From NCBI RefSeq assembly GCF_020991455.1, contig NZ_JAJMOX010000009.1, positions 231,938 to 295,937 of the forward strand: 64,000 bases of DNA, given 5' to 3'. Shown here piece by piece: positions 58,803 through 64,000 of this stretch. A model generated the notes under the pieces. That model saw only the letters and a list, made by a program, of their open reading frames with translations. It was not told the DNA's origin and searched no databases. The DNA is from Flavobacterium sp. JAS (GTDB lineage Bacteria; Bacteroidota; Bacteroidia; Flavobacteriales; Flavobacteriaceae). The first letter of the stretch is position 1; every line of letters begins with the position of its first letter. The translations under genes were made by a program, and so were the position numbers.

Positions 58803-58848
58803 AAATAAAAGGCTTTTTGAATCCCGAAATTTGGGATAATTCTGAGTT

Positions 58849-58856
58849 CAAAAGTA
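58849..58856 (-). promoter_or_regulatory. -7 element TACTTTTG of murB
   Basis: A TAnnTTTG match on the minus strand, 46 bases before the ATG. Between them is an imperfect palindrome ATCCC-GAAATTTG-GGAT in the leader. Confidence 0.55.
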
Positions 58857-59045
58857 AGGATTATAATTTATTTGAGTTAGATTTTGGTAAAATATCGAAA
58901 TGAAATTTTAATTGCTTTTAGAATACTTTTAATAAGTTTTCTTAATAAAATATTTTCAATTTCGTAATTCAATTTTTACATTCATCTCATAGTATTGACA
59001 TTTTCTTTTGTATGTTTGATTCCCCTTATTAACCCAACCAAATAA

Positions 59046-59876
59046 ATGAAAGCAGCCTTTAAAACATTATTTCTTTTAATTATAATTTTTCAATTCTTAA
59101 GTTGTAATAAACCCAAAACGGAAACCGCAATAAGCAGCACTATAAGTAAAGACTCAAATGAGGATTCTAAACTTGCCGTTAATGCTCCTGTAGAAAATGA
59201 TTTTTCTTTTCCGGTCGACAGTACTTTGCCCGTTAAAATTCTTCGATTGGAAACATTTCATTATGATGAAGTGGAGGAGAATTATGATAAGAAAGTTTGG
59301 TTTGGCCTTTTTAAAAACAATAATGATTATTCGCTTTCTGAAACTAAAGTGTCTTTCAAACGTGTTAATGATCCTATAATTGATGAAAATGAAGAAGACA
59401 AAACAGGTTGGGAGGTTAGCGCTTCTGTAAAAGATTCCTGTGTGATTTTAATTGAAAAACTGCCTTATTTTGTTGATGGAAATATATCAAGCGTCAAAAT
59501 ACCGGAGAGTATTTATCCTGAAGAAAGTTTTAAATTTAATTTCAAAGGCATTGAATACACTTTATATGCAACAGGGAAAAAGAAAAAAGAAGAACCGGAT
59601 TCCGATTGGATTGTAGTTTCGAATTATAAATTATACTTAACAGCTGTTATTGACGGAAAGAAAATGACGGAGCTTTTGGTTGCAAAGAAAAATTTTGACG
59701 ATCAAATGATCAAAATAATTTTTGGCGGAGATCTTGATGATGATAATAAATTAGATTTGATTATTGATACTGCCAGTCATTATAATGTTACGAGTCCAAC
59801 GCTGTATTTGTCTAAACCAGGTGAAAAAAGAAAAGTAATTAAGCCTATTGGAGTTTTTACCGCAGTAGGCTGTTAA
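59046..59876 (+). CDS. lipoprotein with an FG-GAP/VCBS-like calcium motif
   Basis: A 276-residue lipoprotein: signal peptide ending FLSC (Cys20), then a Lys/Ser-rich linker and a beta-rich region. Near the C-terminus GGDLDDDNKLDLIIDTASHYN has the DxDxDNxxDL spacing of FG-GAP or VCBS-repeat calcium sites, in only one copy. Apart from that motif I do not recognise the family. It is probably anchored in a membrane facing outwards. Single gene between murB and the Tat-exported aminotransferase. Confidence 0.8.
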   Translation: MKAAFKTLFLLIIIFQFLSCNKPKTETAISSTISKDSNEDSKLAVNAPVENDFSFPVDSTLPVKILRLETFHYDEVEENYDKKVWFGLFKNNNDYSLSETKVSFKRVNDPIIDENEEDKTGWEVSASVKDSCVILIEKLPYFVDGNISSVKIPESIYPEESFKFNFKGIEYTLYATGKKKKEEPDSDWIVVSNYKLYLTAVIDGKKMTELLVAKKNFDDQMIKIIFGGDLDDDNKLDLIIDTASHYNVTSPTLYLSKPGEKRKVIKPIGVFTAVGC

Positions 59877-59906
59877 TTAATTATGATGCCAAAAGTATTG
59901 TAAACT

Positions 59907-61007
59907 TTATTTTATAGCTTCAATAAATCGTTGCATTTCTTTCATTGTGCCAATTGTAATTCGGGTCCATTTTCCGTTTTCTTCATAGATTCTTGTTCCT
60001 TGAATATTATGATTTTCTAATTGTTTGAAATAATCTTTTTTATAATTTTCTAAAGAGAAGTAAATAAAATTGGAATACGACGGAATACAAGCGAGGTTTA
60101 ATTGAGTAAGTTGATCTATTGTATATTTTTTTACTTCCTGATTGGAAGCATAAACTTGTTGAATGAATTTATTATCATTTAAAGAAGCGATTGCAGCCGC
60201 AGTCGATACAACGCTAACAGACATATTTGGAGTTGACTTCAATGTGTTAAGTTCGTCGATTGTTGATGAATGTGCAATTCCGTAACCAATACGCCCACCA
60301 GCTAAACCATACATTTTTGAAAATGTTTTGGTAATAATCAGGTTTTTATTCTCAAGAACCAGATCGCTTAAGGATTGTTCTTTTGTAAAATCGATATAAG
60401 CTTCATCAACAAATACAATGGCTTTTTGTGATGCTTCTTTTACAAAAGATACGAGTTCATCGCGATTGCATATTGTTCCGGTTGGGTTATTAGGATTACA
60501 GATGTAAATCATTTTGGTATCTGAATCGATAGCTTTCAACATGGCTGCTAAATCATGTTTTTTGTCTTTGGTTAATGGAACGGTGATTTTTTTAAGTCCT
60601 AATTTTTCATAAGGAGCTGTCCAGTAATTGAATGTGTTTTCGGCCATAATGAAATTGCCTTTTTTTAATGCAGTGTACTGAAGTACTAAATCCAAAATCT
60701 CAGTTGAACCCGCACCTAGTATAATATTGTTGTCTGAAACATTATTCTTTTTAGCAAGGAGGGTGATTAATTCAGGCCAAAGATCCCAACCGTATCGATT
60801 AGTGCTATTAATCATTTTTGTCATTGCAGCACGTGCTAACGGAGATGGACCGTAAGGGTTTTCGTTTGATCTAAGTAATACAGGTGAGTTGTCTAAATCC
60901 GGTAAAATATGTTCTTCAAGAGGATTTGCAAATGCTTCAAATTGACAAAATCCTAATCCTATTGTGCCTAAACCTATTTGTTTTAACCAATTTCTTCTGT
61001 TACTCAT
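59907..61007 (-). CDS. Tat-exported PLP-dependent aminotransferase-like protein
   Basis: A 366-residue fold-type I PLP enzyme resembling histidinol-phosphate aminotransferases: RSNENPYGPSPLA, GAGSTEILDLVLQ, CNPNNPTGT, VDEAYIDF, and the PLP lysine Lys231 in TKTFSKMYGLAGGRIGYG. The N-terminus NRRNWLKQIGLGTIGLGF matches the twin-arginine motif (S/T-RR-x-[FW]-LK) followed by a hydrophobic stretch and a cleavage-like site, so the folded holoenzyme is probably exported to the periplasm. Cytoplasmic HisC has no such extension. The substrate and amino acceptor outside the cytoplasm are unknown. No his genes are near. Confidence 0.87.
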   Translation of the reverse strand: MSNRRNWLKQIGLGTIGLGFCQFEAFANPLEEHILPDLDNSPVLLRSNENPYGPSPLARAAMTKMINSTNRYGWDLWPELITLLAKKNNVSDNNIILGAGSTEILDLVLQYTALKKGNFIMAENTFNYWTAPYEKLGLKKITVPLTKDKKHDLAAMLKAIDSDTKMIYICNPNNPTGTICNRDELVSFVKEASQKAIVFVDEAYIDFTKEQSLSDLVLENKNLIITKTFSKMYGLAGGRIGYGIAHSSTIDELNTLKSTPNMSVSVVSTAAAIASLNDNKFIQQVYASNQEVKKYTIDQLTQLNLACIPSYSNFIYFSLENYKKDYFKQLENHNIQGTRIYEENGKWTRITIGTMKEMQRFIEAIK

Positions 61008-61077
61008 CTCTTTTAGATTAAATTAAACAATTCTGTTTAATACTATGTCGTTGAGATGTAAGAAAAGTTACGAATTG

Positions 61078-61180
61078 AATAGAATATGTTTTTTACCGCA
61101 AAAACACAAAGTTTGCGCAAAGCTCGCTAAGATTTGTGTTCATTGTGTATTTCGATAGCTATCGAGATGAAGGATTTTGC
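61078..61180. repeat. intergenic repeat words (CACAAAGTTTGCGCAAAG family)
   Basis: CCGCAAAAACACAAAGTTTG, GCGCAAAGCTCGCTAAG and a short palindrome TCGATAGCTATCGA (61152-61165) fill the gap before the glycosyltransferase. No gene. Confidence 0.6.
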
Positions 61181-61186
61181 AGTTAA

Positions 61187-62239
61187 TTATTTCGAAAGCA
61201 ACTCATGATATTTATCTGCAATAACCTTCATATTGATATCATAATTCGCATTCTCTTCAACAAATTTTCTGTTTTGCAGTATAGTATTATTTCGGGATTC
61301 GGCATTTTCAAAGGACCAGATTAACTCTTCGGCAAGCATTTCGATATGGTCAATTTTAATTAATTGCCCGTTCTCTCGATGTTTGATCCAACTTTGATTT
61401 CCGGGAATGTCTGAAACTACCGGATAACAATTGCAAGCCATTGCTTCAAATAACGATGCCGAAACACCTTCGGTAATTGGCATGCTGATATAGATGTTAG
61501 ATTGTTGTAATAATTTAGGAAGTTCAGTGTTTGGAATTCTTCCTGTAAAAATTACTTTGCTTTCGATTTGTAATTCTCTTGCCAAATCTTTTAGAAATTG
61601 TAATCGTGTTCCGTCACCAACAATCGTTAACGAAAAGTCAATTTCTTTTTGATTAAGAATTGCAAAAGCTTTCAAAATAGAATCATGACGATATTCCGGT
61701 TGTAAAGAACGGGTTACAATCGCTTCAATTTTGTTTGAATTATTTATCGAAGGAGAAAAAAGTGATAAGTCAATTCCTTTTGGGATAACCAAAACTTTAT
61801 TCATGTCAACGCCAATTTCTTTCATAGAAATCGTCATAACCGGACCCCAGGCATGAATTAAATCAGCTTTTTTGAAAGCATATTTCTGAATGATTTTCTT
61901 AAAAGGAAGTAAAACAGAACCGTCCGGCCATAAATCAGTTCGGCCTTGTTGGGCAATTGCAATTGGATGCATTCCTGAAATCGCAGCAAGAAAACCATAA
62001 CTTGTAGTTCTTTCTGCAATAATCATATCCGGTTTTTGTTCCCGAATGGTTTTTCGAATAGAAATAGGAGAGAAGATGTATTCTAATATTCGTTTGAAAC
62101 GATTGAGTTTTGAATTATTTGGAGTTTGAAGTTCCCAAGTACAGATTTCAAAATCACCAAATTCTTTCAAACCTTTCATCCACGTAATAGCATCAGCGCG
62201 ATAAGATTCTCCCAGAAAAAGTATTTTTCTTTTTTTCAT
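61187..62239 (-). CDS. family 4 glycosyltransferase
   Basis: The ATG at 62239 (MKKRKILFLGESYRADA) gives 350 residues; the longer frame from 62284 runs back into the CACGAATT palindrome. This GT-B enzyme shows KILFLGES, IAQQGRTDLWPDG, VIPKGIDLSLFSPS, TRSLQPEYRHDSIL, FTGRIPNTELPKLLQQSNIYISMPITEGVSASLFEAMACN, the typical GT4 EX7E region and DPxG-like EANPEV-absent ending. It adds a sugar to a lipid or polysaccharide acceptor, unknown here. A single gene, though oriented with the two genes upstream. Confidence 0.9.
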   Translation of the reverse strand: MKKRKILFLGESYRADAITWMKGLKEFGDFEICTWELQTPNNSKLNRFKRILEYIFSPISIRKTIREQKPDMIIAERTTSYGFLAAISGMHPIAIAQQGRTDLWPDGSVLLPFKKIIQKYAFKKADLIHAWGPVMTISMKEIGVDMNKVLVIPKGIDLSLFSPSINNSNKIEAIVTRSLQPEYRHDSILKAFAILNQKEIDFSLTIVGDGTRLQFLKDLARELQIESKVIFTGRIPNTELPKLLQQSNIYISMPITEGVSASLFEAMACNCYPVVSDIPGNQSWIKHRENGQLIKIDHIEMLAEELIWSFENAESRNNTILQNRKFVEENANYDINMKVIADKYHELLSK

Positions 62240-62258
62240 TCGGCAAACATAATTTTTT

Positions 62259-62366
62259 TTGCCACGAATTTCACGAATTTCCACTAATTTTTATTGTTTG
62301 GCTTTGACAAAGTTTTAAACTTTGTCAAAGCTTTTAATTAGTGGAAATTCGTGAAATTCGTGGCAA
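62259..62366. repeat. 108-base element: two nested perfect palindromes
   Basis: Outer arms of 31 bp (62259-62289 with 62336-62366, starting TTGCCACGAATTTCACGAA) are perfect. The inner pair is also perfect: GCTTTGACAAAGTTT (62301-62315) with AAACTTTGTCAAAGC (62317-62331), one base between. It fills nearly the whole gap between the GT4 and DUF2461 genes. Imperfect relatives are at 44390-44484 and 63842-63880. Confidence 0.9.
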
Positions 62367-62372
62367 ACTTTT

Positions 62373-63050
62373 TTAAAATTCGTCAGTATCTAAAGCACGA
62401 TTGATGAATTCGTTTAGTGGTTTTAAGGCAATTAATTTCTTGCTTATTTTAGCAACGAAGTCTTTCTGAGTTACTTCAGAAATATCATATTTTTGAGTTG
62501 CAGTAAAACTTTTCAATTTTAAAAACTCAATTGCAGGATGTTCTTTCTCGTAATCTCTTGGCGGATTTTTAAGCGAATTGGTTTCGTTTACATCTAAACT
62601 TCCGAATTCTTTTTTGAAATTTTTATCGGCTAAAATAGCTTCCAGATCATCATGAAAAAAAGCAATTTCTTTACGAACTTTCTTCAAATCTTCTGCTTCA
62701 GGCGAATAAAATCCACCGGCAATAAAACTGGCGCCTTTTTCGATATGAACATAATATCCGGCACGGTTTAAGCCTTTCGTTCCGCAAGACATCCAAACGC
62801 CAAGATGTGCCTTATAAGGAGATTTGTCTTTAGAAAACCGAATATCACGATTGATTCTGAAAGTACAATTTTTAACTTCCAATAATTCTAAAGATGGATC
62901 CAGCGGTTTTATTACATCCAGAAAATCACTCACCAATTGATGGTAATCTTTTTTGAAAACTTCGTATCGTTTTTTATTATCCTGAAACCAATCTCTGTTG
63001 TTGTTTCTTTTTAAATCGTCTAAAAATTGCAATGATTCTTTCGTTAGCAT
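62373..63050 (-). CDS. DUF2461-family protein
   Basis: A 225-residue protein: FLDDLKRNNNRDWFQDNKKRYE, FRINRDIRFSKDKSPYKAHLGVWMS and AGYYVHIEKGASFIAGGFYSPE are diagnostic of DUF2461, a widespread family with no assigned reaction. The strong conservation of Asn, Arg, Asp and His in these motifs suggests an enzyme. No signal peptide. It starts 10 bases after the rhodanese-thioredoxin gene stop and is probably cotranscribed with it. Confidence 0.92.
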   Translation of the reverse strand: MLTKESLQFLDDLKRNNNRDWFQDNKKRYEVFKKDYHQLVSDFLDVIKPLDPSLELLEVKNCTFRINRDIRFSKDKSPYKAHLGVWMSCGTKGLNRAGYYVHIEKGASFIAGGFYSPEAEDLKKVRKEIAFFHDDLEAILADKNFKKEFGSLDVNETNSLKNPPRDYEKEHPAIEFLKLKSFTATQKYDISEVTQKDFVAKISKKLIALKPLNEFINRALDTDEF

Positions 63051-63060
63051 ATTTGATATA

Positions 63061-63759
63061 TTATTGCAGTTGTTTTTTTAAATCTTCTTCGCTGATGTAA
63101 CCAATCAATTTTTTTTGTACCGCTTTATTCTCATATAAAACCATAGTAGGAAGCTGGTCGATTTTCATTTGAGTTGCCAGAGTTTTGTTTTTGTCAACAT
63201 CAATTCTAATGATTACCACTTTATCGGTCATTTCTTTTTGCATTTTCAAAAGATACGGTTCCATTTGTTTGCATGGACCGCACCATTCTGCATAAAAATC
63301 AACCAGAACTTTTTTGTCTGATTTTAATAAATCATTAAAATCATTCATTGTCATTCCTACTTGCGCTGTTGACGGATTTGATAAACCTTCTGCATTCCAT
63401 TTCATGATTCCGCCTTCTAATTCATAAACAGTAGAAAAACCCAATTCGTTTAGTTTTGCAGCCGCTTTTTTACTTCTTCCACCACTTAAGCAATACACAA
63501 AAACAGGTTTCGATTTGTCGTAAGTTGCTACTTTATCGGCAAAATCTTCACCGTTCCAGTTTACATTTGCAGCATTATCAATATGTTCTGATTCGAATTC
63601 TTCGGGAGTTCGAACATCAAGTATCTGAGGATTTTCGGTTGTTTTAATTTTCTCTGCAAAATCTTTCGGAGCAATTTCCTTAAAGGAATTGTCTTTCTTT
63701 TCGTTACAGGAAATTAATACAACAGAAACTATTAGTAGTAATATTTTAGGAAACTTCAT
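63061..63759 (-). CDS. rhodanese-thioredoxin fusion lipoprotein
   Basis: A 232-residue lipoprotein: signal with LISC (Cys18), a rhodanese domain (about 28-125) with active Cys90 in VYCLSGGRSKKAA, and a thioredoxin domain (about 130-232) with WCGPC, Cys159/Cys162, and TMVLYENK after the cis-Pro region QLPT. The rhodanese would carry sulfur on Cys90, and the thioredoxin would reduce disulfides or persulfides, so both halves may act on one thiol/persulfide chemistry in the periplasm. Fusions of these domains are known in Bacteroidota. DUF2461 lies just downstream. Confidence 0.9.
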   Translation of the reverse strand: MKFPKILLLIVSVVLISCNEKKDNSFKEIAPKDFAEKIKTTENPQILDVRTPEEFESEHIDNAANVNWNGEDFADKVATYDKSKPVFVYCLSGGRSKKAAAKLNELGFSTVYELEGGIMKWNAEGLSNPSTAQVGMTMNDFNDLLKSDKKVLVDFYAEWCGPCKQMEPYLLKMQKEMTDKVVIIRIDVDKNKTLATQMKIDQLPTMVLYENKAVQKKLIGYISEEDLKKQLQ

Positions 63760-63841
63760 AAAGCTGAATTTTAAAAATAGAATTGCTAAAGTAGTGATTT
63801 TTCAATTTTTGAATTCATAATAGAAAGTGAAAAAAAAGTGG

Positions 63842-64000
63842 TTTGCCACGAATTTCTCGAATTAGCGCGAATTTTTCTTTGTTAACTTGGTGTGCTCAAA
63901 GGTTGTATGCGCATTTTTGTCATTCCGAGGAACGAGGAATCTCCGTAAGCAGCTCGACAAAGATTGGCGATTTTGCATGAGGAGTTTCTTGCGGAGATTC
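63842..64000. repeat. one arm of the CACGAATT family followed by a truncated TGTCATTCCGAGG element
   Basis: TTGCCACGAATTTCTCGAAT (63843 on) is one arm of the family at 62259. After AACTTGGTGTGCTCAAAGG comes TGTCATTCCGAGGAACGAGG (63918 on) with a core CTCGACAAAGATTGGCGATT and GAGGAGTTTCTTGCGGAGAT, ending at the window edge inside the right arm. The core matches that of 43280-43380. Confidence 0.75.

Overview
The window is about 64 kb of a low-GC Flavobacterium-like chromosome (Bacteroidota, Flavobacteriaceae). This assignment rests on the protein repertoire and on the promoters: many genes are preceded by the Bacteroidota -7 element TAnnTTTG, in the best cases with a TTG/TTTG about 17-20 bases further upstream. 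SusD, TonB-dependent receptor, HmuY and DUF6607 families are present, isoprenoids appear to come from mevalonate, and lipoprotein signal peptides are numerous. I see no rRNA, phage, insertion sequence or CRISPR array. Almost everything is ordinary core genome; the accessory interest lies in a few small operons and in the intergenic repeats.

Layout. 1-2.4 kb: end of idi, a QueD/PTPS homologue, a peroxiredoxin, manA and a small conserved gene. 2.4-2.75 kb: two identical tRNA-Thr(TGT) genes, each with its own promoter and terminator. 2.9-10.2 kb: a membrane protein, HMG-CoA reductase, two lipoproteins, a patatin-like lipase and htpG. 10.4-18.4 kb: lipocalin-like and OmpA-like lipoproteins, a thioredoxin, an ABC ATPase, an S9 peptidase, fabH and cutC. 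18.5-28.1 kb: an outer-membrane receptor, argS, a truncated susD relic, then a divergent DUF6607 / TonB-receptor / HmuY heme-uptake-like locus. 28.4-33 kb: a three-gene SGNH / SGNH-LysM / MBOAT operon that looks like an envelope O-acetylation machine. 33.2-38.4 kb: ffh, folD, a cluster of palindromic repeats, then a membrane protein / winged-helix / DUF4173-like trio sharing an operator-like palindrome. 38.6-46.4 kb: corA, rluF, an ABM-P450 operon divergent from an ArsR-like regulator, an alpha/beta hydrolase, a coiled-coil protein whose zinc ribbon has lost every cysteine, and nif3. 46.5-64 kb: lpxK, a TPR hybrid histidine kinase, gap, lipA, an M48 protease, a PH-domain protein, DUF4184, tonB, an ECF sigma factor overlapping a GT2 gene, paiB, murB, a lipoprotein, a Tat-exported aminotransferase-like enzyme, a GT4, DUF2461 and a rhodanese-thioredoxin lipoprotein.

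How it fits together. idi and HMG-CoA reductase supply isoprenoids by the mevalonate route. fabH, lpxK, murB, the MBOAT operon and the glycosyltransferases build the envelope. TonB powers the two receptors, one of which is probably for heme or iron. Between genes there is an unusual density of palindromic repeat families (REP/MITE-like), several with perfect arms of 29-31 bp; these are the least explained DNA in the window.
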